Position numbers and translations under genes: made by a program
Notes under the pieces: model-generated
Told to the model about the DNA's origin: nothing
Databases searched by the model: none
The model's input: the letters and a program-made list of their open reading frames with translations, nothing else
Origin: Pseudobacteriovorax antillogorgiicola
GTDB taxonomy: Bacteria; Bdellovibrionota_B; Oligoflexia; Oligoflexales; Oligoflexaceae
Direction: 5' to 3'
DNA: 64,000 bases
NCBI RefSeq assembly: GCF_900177345.1
Contig: NZ_FWZT01000007.1
Location: forward strand, 186,001-250,000
Part shown: positions 53,263-60,690 of the stretch, piece by piece
Layout of the letters: every line of letters begins with the position of its first letter
Numbering within the stretch: the stretch's first letter is position 1

Positions 53263-53628
53263 ATGGATAGCGAACATCTGCGTCCCAAAATGTTATTACT
53301 GGAACCAGATTTTCTCTGGCGCAGGACTATGGCGCGCTTTGCCGAAAAACATGGCTTTCGTGTGCAACTTGTCACTTCATTTTCAGAGCTGAAAAAGCGC
53401 TGGCATAAGTTTGAACCAGATGTGCTTGTCACCAGCAATGATGTACGTCACCACAAAACCGCTTCTGAGATGACCTATCTTTTTGGCAGAACGCCAACAC
53501 TGATTATATACGGCGCTTCCCAGCGCCGAAAAAGTTTACCAAAAGATCCCTACACAGAGGGCATTGCCAGAAATCAAGGGGCGATAAGTATCTGTGAAAA
53601 AGCAAAAAACATGATAAAAGAACTCTGA
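53263..53628 (+). CDS. Degenerate receiver-like protein
   Basis: A 121-residue protein with the strand/helix pattern of a receiver domain (KMLLLEPDFLWRRTM, FEPDVLVTSNDV, TPTLIIYGAS) but with Ser/Asn where the phosphorylated Asp should be and no typical conserved Lys. It probably acts as an unphosphorylatable signalling partner. It has a perfect AAGGAGGT ribosome site. It is 78 bp upstream of glnN, probably co-transcribed. Confidence 0.6.
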   Translation: MDSEHLRPKMLLLEPDFLWRRTMARFAEKHGFRVQLVTSFSELKKRWHKFEPDVLVTSNDVRHHKTASEMTYLFGRTPTLIIYGASQRRKSLPKDPYTEGIARNQGAISICEKAKNMIKEL

Positions 53629-53646
53629 ATCAATAATCCTTAATAC

Positions 53647-53664
53647 CAAAAAATATATTTTTTG
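53647..53664. repeat. 18-bp AT palindrome upstream of glnN
   Basis: CAAAAAATATATTTTTTG is a perfect palindrome between the degenerate receiver gene and glutamine synthetase III. It could be an A+T-rich promoter element, a bent DNA site, or a weak terminator. Confidence 0.45.
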
Positions 53665-53706
53665 AACGCTATTCAGCGGACAAATTGAACTTTATAGGAG
53701 TTATCC

Positions 53707-55923
53707 ATGGGAACGAAGACGAGAGCCAATGCCCGATACGAAGCGATAGCCAAGATGAGTTCGAGAAAGATTCGGACCTTCAATCGACCAGAGGCCTCGA
53801 ATGGCGCAGTCATGAGTATTCCGCAATACTTTGGTTGCAACACCTTTGGTTGGGACCTCATGAGCCAGCGCTTGCCAAAAGATGATGTTCAAGAATTACG
53901 TGAGGTGTCTCCAAGTCGGCGAAAGTTGACTCCAGAACTGGCGGACAAGGTTGCCTATGCAGTAAAAGAATGGGCGATTGCCAAGGGGGCAACTCACTAT
54001 TGTCACTGGTTCCAACCGCAAACAGGTGGCACTGCAGAAAAACACGATGCTTTCTTTTCGTTCGATAAAAGTGGCGGGGCTATCGACCACTTTACTGGCA
54101 ACGAACTGATGCAACAGGAACCCGATGCATCCAGTTTTCCTAGTGGTGGACGACGCTCAACGTTCGAAGCTCGCGGCTACACAGCTTGGGATGCCACGTC
54201 ACCAATGTTCTTGATGGAAACTGACAACGGCTTCACCCTTTGTATTCCATCTATTTTTATTTCCTACTCAGGGGAACACCTGGACGAGAAAACTCCGTTG
54301 CTTCGATCGATCACAACAGTCAGTGATCATGCGAAGGAATCACTGGAACTTCTTGGCGAGCAGAACTTCAGCCATGTTGTAAGCAATTGCGGGCCGGAAC
54401 AAGAATATTTTGTAATAGATCGCGCACTTTATGAACTGAGACCCGATCTAGTCCTTGCTGGCAGAACTGTGCTCGGTGCGATGCCACCCAAGCATCAGCA
54501 GCTTAGTGACCACTACTTCGGTTCAATCAAGCAGCGAGTCGTGAACTTTATGATGGAGTGTGAGCATGAGCTATATAAGCTTGGAGTGCCATGCAAGACG
54601 AGGCACAATGAGGTGGCCCCATCTCAGTGTGAGTCAGCTCCCATCTATGAATTTGCAAATATTGCAGCGGATCACAACCAGCTAACAATGGAGATCATCC
54701 GACAGGTGGCCAAGCGGCACGACCTAGTCGCGCTTTTCCACGAGAAACCATATGCTGGTATGAACGGGTCAGGCAAGCATTTGAACTGGTCGTTGGCTAC
54801 CAATACTGGGACAAACTTACTGGATCCAGGCGATAAGCCTCATGAAAATATCCGTTTCCTATACTTTCTAACGGCAACCATTAAAGCGGTTCACGATTGG
54901 TCCAAGCTACTTCGCTTGAGTGTAGCATCCGCAGGAAACGACTTCCGTCTTGGTGCCAATGAAGCACCACCGGCAATCATGAGCGTTTTCTTAGGGCAAA
55001 CATTATCTAGTATCTTGGAACAGCTAGGTTCTGGCGAGGACCCTACACCATCCGAAACTGAAATCAATCTAGACATAGCCCGGATTCCTGTCATTGCGAA
55101 GGATAATACCGATCGCAACCGAACCTCACCCTTTGCCTTTACGGGCAATAAGTTTGAATTCAGAGCTCTCGGTTCCAGCCAGAGTATCAGCAGTCCCATC
55201 GCCTATCTAAATACAGCGATGGCTCAGGCTCTGAAGGAAATGAATGACAGCTTGCGCAGCATTGCAGGAGGAAATAAGCCTTCAGAAAAGCAAATCCTTG
55301 AAGTTATCTCCAAGACATATAAATCTTGCAAGGCTGTTTGCTTTGAAGGTGATGGTTATTCTGAAGAATGGCACCAAGAGGCTGAATCTCGTGGCTTGCC
55401 AAACCTAAAGAACACTCCAGAAGCCTTACAAACCTTGCTAGACGAAAAGACCCGCAAGCTTTTGATCGATCACGAGATTTTTGGCAGTGGTGAAGAGCTA
55501 GATGCCCGATATAACGTCTTGATTGAGCGCTATAACATGCTTAAGATGATCGAATTCCAGAGTCTAGAGAACCTTGTGGCAACTCATGTCATACCAAGTT
55601 TGAGCCAATACCTTGGCGACGTGGCAGGAAGTTACAAGAGCGTTACCGACGTTCTTGGGGATGGTGCAACGAAATCTCAGAAGCGAGATCTGGAAAACCT
55701 AAACGAACTTCTTCAAAGTATGAGTGATAGCCATCGTCAGCTTTCTGATTTTATACATAGTTCGGCGGAAACAGATGATGAAGGTAAGCTTGGTGACGAT
55801 ATTTCCAACAAAGGGCTTGAGATTGCTCAAAAGCTTGAAGAGTTGAGTGCTCAAGCGGAAGAAAAAATCGATGATATGCTGTGGACATTGCCTAAGTATC
55901 GCGAGATGATATTTAGTCTTTAA
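53707..55923 (+). CDS. glnN: Glutamine synthetase, type III
   Basis: GlnN makes glutamine from glutamate and ammonia using ATP. The 738-residue length and motifs (THYCHWFQPQTGGTAEKHDA, NGSGKHLNWSL, and the RFNDTRNRTSPFAFTGNKFE-like region with TDRNRTSPFAFTGNKFEFRA) are those of type III enzymes, which form a double hexamer and differ from the shorter GlnA type I/II. The start at 53707 is preceded by AGGAG. A strong terminator follows at 55988. Control by the adjacent sigma-54 activator is plausible but not shown. Confidence 0.95.
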   Translation: MGTKTRANARYEAIAKMSSRKIRTFNRPEASNGAVMSIPQYFGCNTFGWDLMSQRLPKDDVQELREVSPSRRKLTPELADKVAYAVKEWAIAKGATHYCHWFQPQTGGTAEKHDAFFSFDKSGGAIDHFTGNELMQQEPDASSFPSGGRRSTFEARGYTAWDATSPMFLMETDNGFTLCIPSIFISYSGEHLDEKTPLLRSITTVSDHAKESLELLGEQNFSHVVSNCGPEQEYFVIDRALYELRPDLVLAGRTVLGAMPPKHQQLSDHYFGSIKQRVVNFMMECEHELYKLGVPCKTRHNEVAPSQCESAPIYEFANIAADHNQLTMEIIRQVAKRHDLVALFHEKPYAGMNGSGKHLNWSLATNTGTNLLDPGDKPHENIRFLYFLTATIKAVHDWSKLLRLSVASAGNDFRLGANEAPPAIMSVFLGQTLSSILEQLGSGEDPTPSETEINLDIARIPVIAKDNTDRNRTSPFAFTGNKFEFRALGSSQSISSPIAYLNTAMAQALKEMNDSLRSIAGGNKPSEKQILEVISKTYKSCKAVCFEGDGYSEEWHQEAESRGLPNLKNTPEALQTLLDEKTRKLLIDHEIFGSGEELDARYNVLIERYNMLKMIEFQSLENLVATHVIPSLSQYLGDVAGSYKSVTDVLGDGATKSQKRDLENLNELLQSMSDSHRQLSDFIHSSAETDDEGKLGDDISNKGLEIAQKLEELSAQAEEKIDDMLWTLPKYREMIFSL

Positions 55924-55987
55924 CTTCTGCCCTGTATTCTCTGCTTTGTCTTTTTGAGATATAGTGGACGAATCAATTTTCGTTACC

Positions 55988-56027
55988 AGAAACCAGATGA
56001 AGGAATCGTTTCATCTGGTTTCTTTTT
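55988..56027 (+). terminator. Intrinsic terminator of glnN
   Basis: AGAAACCAGATGAA and TTCATCTGGTTTCT form a perfect 14-bp stem with an eight-base loop, followed by a T-run. It lies about 65 bases past the glnN stop and closes that operon. Confidence 0.85.
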
Positions 56028-56129
56028 CCCGTCTCCTGCACGATACATATCCTCAAACAATGTATGCATATACCTACGGCCAGCGTTGATTATGTCGTGA
56101 AAACACCGTAATTACGACGCTTTTGGCCT

Positions 56130-56145
56130 TGGACTGGAATTTGCT
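56130..56145 (+). promoter_or_regulatory. Candidate sigma-54 promoter before the BON gene
   Basis: TGGACTGGAATTTGCT has GG-N10-GC and a perfect TTGCT at -12. It lies about 90 bases before the start of the pseudo-receiver/BON gene in a 310-bp intergenic stretch. Confidence 0.45.
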
Positions 56146-56233
56146 TCTATCTTATTAGATCAGTTGTTCTGTCGGTTAACTCTCGATCGAAGTGGTAAAG
56201 ATCTTTTGTTCGTTAAACAATGAGAGGTGGCAC

Positions 56234-57340
56234 ATGCTAGATTCTTACCCAAGCCTAAGTCCCGAGTCGCAATTGGCTCCCGAAATTCCCGGCTTGAATA
56301 AAGAGAGAAAGCCAGACCTTTACCTAATTGGAGATAGAAAGAAGTCGAGAGACTTAGCTCTGTTACTCAATGGTCTGGATGTGAATCAAGTCTGGATTCC
56401 AGACGTTCGTGATATCCGGGCACGGCTTAGTCCTACGGCGATCAGTGTGATTTTTGTAGAGCCAATGGTTGGCCTTATACGCGGTATCAAAATGGTTAAA
56501 AAGTCTGGCCTACTAAAGAATATTCCGATTCATGTGGTGACCAGTAACTCCTGCCCAGATAAATTAGCGAGGACTTACTACCGACTCGGGGCTAGCAGCG
56601 TGGTCTCCTACCCAGAAGAAAAGTTTCTCGTCCAAGATATCGTGCAAGAGTTGCATCAGAACAAAGCGGATAGAGCCAGTAAAATGCAGCCAGAAGGCCG
56701 ATTTCGACGGGCTATGTGGGCACGACTAAAAGCGGTGGTCGACCATGCGAGACGCTTCCGCCTGAAATGCCGTGACGGAGTGGTTTATCTAGCCGGGCAG
56801 GCGAGTAGCCGGAGGCAGAAAGAGAAAATCGAAGAAGTCCTGAGAGACGCGCCAGGGGTCGAAAGAATTGTTCACGGTGATTTCCGAGTCTCGGCAATGA
56901 GTGACCAAGAGCTTTTGTTGACGCAAAAGATAGACGATCTGTTGCTAGCAACGGAAGGCGTGGCGGAGCAATCTGTGGCTTATGAAGTGTATGATGGAGA
57001 AGTCGTGATCACTGGTCATGTCAGCAGTAAAAGGGCTATGAAACAATTGGAAAAGGCTATCAAGCGACTTGAAGGAGTTCACCGCGTGCGGAACCTGATT
57101 TCTATTTCTCGACAGCAGGCTATTACGGACCAAAACTTGGCCAAGACCATCGAATCTAGACTTCGACGCTTTTGCCACCAGTCGAGTATTGGTGTTAAAG
57201 TCATGAAAAATATTGCGGTTCTCAATGGATCGGTAGACGACAGTGGCAAGCGCCGTTTGGCAGAGAATGTTGCAAAGCAATATGGCCAAATCCAAGCTGT
57301 TGTCAACCGGTTAGATATATCCCAGGCGCAAGGCTCATAA
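56234..57340 (+). CDS. Pseudo-receiver plus three BON domains
   Basis: The start at 56234 (AGAGGTGG upstream) is preferred over the open frame from 56192. Residues about 25-150 form a receiver-like fold (PDLYLIGD, SVIFVEPMVG, IHVVTSNS) with Glu in the phospho-acceptor position and no Lys at the usual site, so it is not a classical receiver. Three BON modules follow (each with GVVYLAGQASS, GEVVITGHVSS, or AVLNGSVDD as the beta core), normally membrane- or phospholipid-binding in OsmY-like stress proteins. No signal peptide is seen, so this copy is cytoplasmic. Followed by the HPF/HhH gene after 61 bp. Confidence 0.7.
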   Translation: MLDSYPSLSPESQLAPEIPGLNKERKPDLYLIGDRKKSRDLALLLNGLDVNQVWIPDVRDIRARLSPTAISVIFVEPMVGLIRGIKMVKKSGLLKNIPIHVVTSNSCPDKLARTYYRLGASSVVSYPEEKFLVQDIVQELHQNKADRASKMQPEGRFRRAMWARLKAVVDHARRFRLKCRDGVVYLAGQASSRRQKEKIEEVLRDAPGVERIVHGDFRVSAMSDQELLLTQKIDDLLLATEGVAEQSVAYEVYDGEVVITGHVSSKRAMKQLEKAIKRLEGVHRVRNLISISRQQAITDQNLAKTIESRLRRFCHQSSIGVKVMKNIAVLNGSVDDSGKRRLAENVAKQYGQIQAVVNRLDISQAQGS

Positions 57341-57401
57341 ACTAAACTTTGAACCAGCATGAGTTAGCGCAGTGGCATAAACTATTTAAAAGGAGTTCAC
57401 C

Positions 57402-58277
57402 ATGGATCTTCAAGTATCATATCAAAATAGACGTCGATCGGAGCGAGCAGAGTCTTATCTGCTTGATCATTTGAACGAGTTCGAGCCGATTAGGAATCGG
57501 GTTGACTTAGCGATGGCAGAATTGATCGTCGATGGCGACGGTGTCCACACAGTCAAGCTAGGGATTAAGACTCCAAAAGCTTTTCGCAGCCTTGTGAAGG
57601 CGAGGCACGAAAACCTCTACACCGCTATGCATCAGGCAGTTGAGAAACTAAAGCGGAGAATAAAGCGTTCCCTGGGTAAGATGGCGCTAGACAGTCGCAA
57701 GCCCCATAATGTGATGTATGGCGAGCTTCAAGAGCCCCCTGAATTGACTATCGACGCTGAGAACGTTATTCGCTTTGAGGACGCGTTGAGAGCGAAGGGC
57801 AGGCTTCATCCGGTAAAGCTCATAGTCACAAATGACGATATCGCGGCTTTCTTAAAGGAGCTAAGTCTTCGCCTTGCATGCATGGGCGCGGCCAAGCGAG
57901 ATCTGAAACACTTTGATAAGGCTATTAAGAAGGTAGAGCGTAGCGATGAGTCGATCCAAGATCTTGTTCTGAGCGACAGTAATCTAGAGAAGGCTCTGCG
58001 TATCAAACGGCCTATAGCCCATAAAATTGAGGAATTTGTTCGAGAGGGTCACTCAACCCTACTTGAGCATCTGCGAGAACAAACCCCCAACGACATTCAA
58101 GATATCGTTCGGGTTAAGGGGATCGGGCCAGTAAAGGCCAAGCAACTCTATGACTATTGTGAGGTTAATGAGTTGGAAGAGTTAGAAAACATGGCGAAAC
58201 AGGGGAGAGTGAAGCAAATTCCTGGTTTTGGCGAACACATTGAATCCGAGATTGTGGGCAATGCTGCCAATCATTAG
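57402..58277 (+). CDS. HPF-like domain fused to helix-hairpin-helix domain
   Basis: Residues 1-95 follow the ribosome hibernation factor (HPF/RaiA) pattern: a beta-alpha-beta-beta-beta-alpha domain ending in the basic helix ENLYTAMHQAVEKLKRRIKR. Normal HPF is 95-190 residues with no DNA-binding part. Here a middle helical section (about 100-225) and a C-terminal pair of helix-hairpin-helix motifs follow (DIVRVKGIGPVKAKQLYDYC and VKQIPGFGEHIESEIVG) as in PolX/ligase-type DNA-binding domains. The product may link ribosome inactivation with nucleic-acid binding. No good match to a known fusion comes to mind. Confidence 0.7.
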   Translation: MDLQVSYQNRRRSERAESYLLDHLNEFEPIRNRVDLAMAELIVDGDGVHTVKLGIKTPKAFRSLVKARHENLYTAMHQAVEKLKRRIKRSLGKMALDSRKPHNVMYGELQEPPELTIDAENVIRFEDALRAKGRLHPVKLIVTNDDIAAFLKELSLRLACMGAAKRDLKHFDKAIKKVERSDESIQDLVLSDSNLEKALRIKRPIAHKIEEFVREGHSTLLEHLREQTPNDIQDIVRVKGIGPVKAKQLYDYCEVNELEELENMAKQGRVKQIPGFGEHIESEIVGNAANH

Positions 58278-58319
58278 AGGATTTTTTCAGTGCATTTAAA
58301 TGGATCAGGAGCCTCAGTC

Positions 58320-58898
58320 TCATTCAGGAGATTGAGGTTTTTCAGTATCAGAGTCACCAACGGAGCGCTTTACCTCTTGGATCTTACGACGGACGACCAA
58401 CACTGCATCCTGCCATTCTTCTGGGAAGTCAGAGGTCATAATATCAACCAAACGCTCGGCCCGCGCCGCAGTTTTGTGTATCTTGCTTCGACTGAGAGCC
58501 TTAGTATCGGAAAGATTATCGTAAAGGTCTGCAAGTTTGCAGAGCCTTACGGAGACAGATGCGTCCTCAAGTTCTGATGCGTACTTTTTCTCTCGCTCCG
58601 GTTTGTCTAGGTCCATATCTTTCGAAAGCTCGTCAACGTAGCTAGCGACTCGTTTGCCAAACTTTCGTTCTAGGTCTTTTCGCTCACAATCAGTATCTTC
58701 GATGGTATCGTGCAAGACACCAGCAGCCAGAACTTCTTCATCATCGACACCGAAAACTTCTGAGAGAATCGTCATCACTCGGACGGGATGGGCAATATAG
58801 GGAGTCTCATCATCTTTTCGCATTTGACCATGATGCTGCTTAGCAGCAAATGTCACCGCCTTGAGGGGTAATGGAAGGGTATTTCCTTGTTTCTTCAT
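58320..58898 (-). CDS. Stand-alone RelA/SpoT-type HD hydrolase
   Basis: The 192-residue protein matches the HD half of RelA/SpoT enzymes: AAKQHHGQMRKDDETPYIAH with the metal-binding His37, then GVLHDTIEDTD (His63-Asp64), and KLADLYDNLSD at the second metal/substrate region. It lacks the synthetase half and resembles small alarmone hydrolases (MESH1-type) that degrade ppGpp. Two candidate sigma-54 promoters and a dyad lie upstream (58992-59248). It is convergent with the HPF/HhH gene. Confidence 0.8.
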   Translation of the reverse strand: MKKQGNTLPLPLKAVTFAAKQHHGQMRKDDETPYIAHPVRVMTILSEVFGVDDEEVLAAGVLHDTIEDTDCERKDLERKFGKRVASYVDELSKDMDLDKPEREKKYASELEDASVSVRLCKLADLYDNLSDTKALSRSKIHKTAARAERLVDIMTSDFPEEWQDAVLVVRRKIQEVKRSVGDSDTEKPQSPE

Positions 58899-58991
58899 GT
58901 CCAGCCTCGCCTTTGTAAAAGTAAAACAAGAGTGAGGCTAATCAGGTTCCACATAAACTATTGAGAGGCAACACTCACCCAAGTGAGGAAA

Positions 58992-59007
58992 TGCAGGAAA
59001 TATGCCT
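58992..59007 (-). promoter_or_regulatory. Candidate sigma-54 promoter for the HD-hydrolase gene
   Basis: On the minus strand the sequence AGGCATATTTCCTGCA has GG-N10-GC. It shares GGCAT-N5-CTGCA with the promoter at 59233. The gap to the start codon (58898) is about 80 bases. Confidence 0.45.
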
Positions 59008-59082
59008 GATCTCTTGGTGACAAATTATCAAAGTGAAGCAATGTGAAGACTAAAATGTGTTGATTGGACGTATAGTCAGGCC

Positions 59083-59110
59083 TTCAGTGTAGGAGTTTTC
59101 CTACACTGAA
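59083..59110. repeat. 28-bp dyad between divergent sigma-54 candidates
   Basis: TTCAGTGTAGGA and TCCTACACTGAA are perfect 12-base inverted repeats around GTTT. It lies about 75 bases upstream of the minus-strand promoter candidate and about 120 bases upstream of the plus-strand one, the usual range for an activator (enhancer) site. There is no T-run, so it does not read as a terminator. The 386-bp gap otherwise contains only the two promoter candidates and AT-rich DNA. Confidence 0.6.
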
Positions 59111-59232
59111 ACACTTTCCGGGATTGCTGAATTGTGACTAGAGTGTAAGTTTGCTCCTCAGAATAAGTCAAATTATATCATAAAAAATAGCAAATTAGTG
59201 GCAGTTGGCATCATGGGAATGCAGCCGAGGGC

Positions 59233-59248
59233 TGGCATGAACCCTGCA
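59233..59248 (+). promoter_or_regulatory. Candidate sigma-54 promoter for the PRC gene
   Basis: TGGCATGAACCCTGCA has GG-N10-GC and fits TGGCA at -24 and cTGCA at -12. It lies 37 bases before the start of the PRC-barrel gene, giving a leader of about 25 bases. Confidence 0.55.
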
Positions 59249-59284
59249 GCTTTGCAGACAGGATGAATTTCTATAGGAGTGCGG

Positions 59285-59986
59285 ATGTTTATTCGAATAC
59301 AAGATGTTTTAGGTAAGGTTTTACACGCTCAGGATGGTGTCATGGGAACGGTTCACGATTTTCTTTTCGATGATGAAACGTGGACCATCACTCATGTAGT
59401 CATCGCCTGTCATAACTGGGTGGGTGTCGAAAAGTTTGTTGTTGAAGCAAGCCTAGCCGGAATTGAGCCACATATGGATGGTATAGGGGTTTCCGTGAAT
59501 CTCAGCAAGGAGGGGCTCCACGAAGGTTCGATTGCAAACACTAGTGGACCTCAGGCGAGACAAGAGGCGGGTAGCTTGGAAGGGTTTTACCTCTGGAGGA
59601 TGGCGAGAACAATCCCGCATACAGGGTTGGTTCCTGGAAAGACGAATGTTTTGCAAACCAGTGATCGTGGTCTAGATGCTAAATTGAAGAGTGTCCGAAC
59701 CTTAAGTTCCGGCTACCGAGCGATGACTGTTGATGATGAAGAGCTTGGCTGCTGTGATGATGTCCTAGTCAACCCTGAGACTTGGAAGATCGTTGGCATG
59801 AACATTAGCAATCGCCGATGGCTGCCATCTACGCAGGATTTGATTCTTCTACCGAAGGAAGTCAGGCAGATTGATCAAGAGTCCGAGATGCTAAATACCA
59901 TTGAATTCGAGAAACCGGCATTCTCGCAACCATCGGCTCAAGAAGAACCAAATTACCTCCAGTCAGTGATCAATTTTTATCAGTAA
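59285..59986 (+). CDS. Double PRC-barrel protein
   Basis: The ATG at 59285 follows AGGAG; the frame also starts with a GTG six bases earlier. Two PRC-barrel modules are visible: about residues 5-80 (GTVHDFLFDDETWTITHVVI) and 130-205 (VDDEELGCCDDVLVNPETWK), each with the D-x-x-T/W-x-I/V strand pattern. PRC barrels occur in ribosome maturation factor RimM and in photosynthetic or stress proteins, where they bind proteins or RNA. The deiodinase-like gene follows 32 bp downstream. Confidence 0.8.
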   Translation: MFIRIQDVLGKVLHAQDGVMGTVHDFLFDDETWTITHVVIACHNWVGVEKFVVEASLAGIEPHMDGIGVSVNLSKEGLHEGSIANTSGPQARQEAGSLEGFYLWRMARTIPHTGLVPGKTNVLQTSDRGLDAKLKSVRTLSSGYRAMTVDDEELGCCDDVLVNPETWKIVGMNISNRRWLPSTQDLILLPKEVRQIDQESEMLNTIEFEKPAFSQPSAQEEPNYLQSVINFYQ

Positions 59987-60018
59987 GAATTTAATTGATG
60001 AAAGGAGTATAAAGACCA

Positions 60019-60687
60019 ATGAGTCAGAGTTCGAGATATAACTACAAGTCCTATAAGCCTCAGAAATGGGGCGACGACGTATATTCTTCAGGAATCGACT
60101 GCCATGATCCATTCCCAATGAAGAGCGTAGTGTTGGACAATCTCGGACGCAGAGTGAACTTGAAGAAGCGGTTTCGCGGTAAACAAATCGTTCTGGAAAC
60201 AGGTAGTCTAACCTGTCCCTCCTATGTAGCTAATATCGAAGCTATGAACTCTCTTGCAGACGATTTTCCAGAAATCTGCTTCATCGTGCTCTATGTTCGA
60301 GAAGAAAACCCCGGAGATGTTATCCCCTCGGTAGCTTCTATGGAGCAGAAACACGATCGGGCATTCTTTCTAGAGAAGCTTGAAGATGAGCGACGGCAGA
60401 TATTCGCAGATGGTCTTCAAGGCAACTTGCATAAGCAAATCGGTACCTACCCGAATCTAGTCTATGTGATCGATCCGGACGGTAATGTTGAGTACAAGCG
60501 CTTATGGAATAAGCCAGGGGAGTTAAGGTCCCACTTAGAAGGTAGCGTGATGCATCGAAACCAACGCCGAGATGAACGGAGCGTGGATTTTAAAACGGCC
60601 TTCAGGGTCTTATTTCGGGCCGGTCCTCAGGCCCTTGTGAACTATATCAAGTCAAAGCCCTTGATGTGGAAAACACGCCAGGAGTAG
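60019..60687 (+). CDS. Deiodinase/thioredoxin-fold protein
   Basis: The 222-residue chain has a thioredoxin-like fold with IVLETGSLTCPSYVANIEAM, matching the iodothyronine deiodinase active site with Cys66 in place of selenocysteine, then FIVLYVREENPGDVIPS. A helical C-terminal part follows. The likely role is a cytoplasmic thiol-dependent reductase; iodine removal is not implied. It is transcribed with the PRC-barrel gene and ends next to the di-haem lipoprotein gene. Confidence 0.75.
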   Translation: MSQSSRYNYKSYKPQKWGDDVYSSGIDCHDPFPMKSVVLDNLGRRVNLKKRFRGKQIVLETGSLTCPSYVANIEAMNSLADDFPEICFIVLYVREENPGDVIPSVASMEQKHDRAFFLEKLEDERRQIFADGLQGNLHKQIGTYPNLVYVIDPDGNVEYKRLWNKPGELRSHLEGSVMHRNQRRDERSVDFKTAFRVLFRAGPQALVNYIKSKPLMWKTRQE

Positions 60688-60690
60688 AGC

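Noticed and set aside
57373-57395. TGGCAT-like sequence before the HPF/HhH gene
   Set aside because: The GC at the -12 position is absent, so it does not fit sigma-54; co-transcription with the BON gene is more likely.
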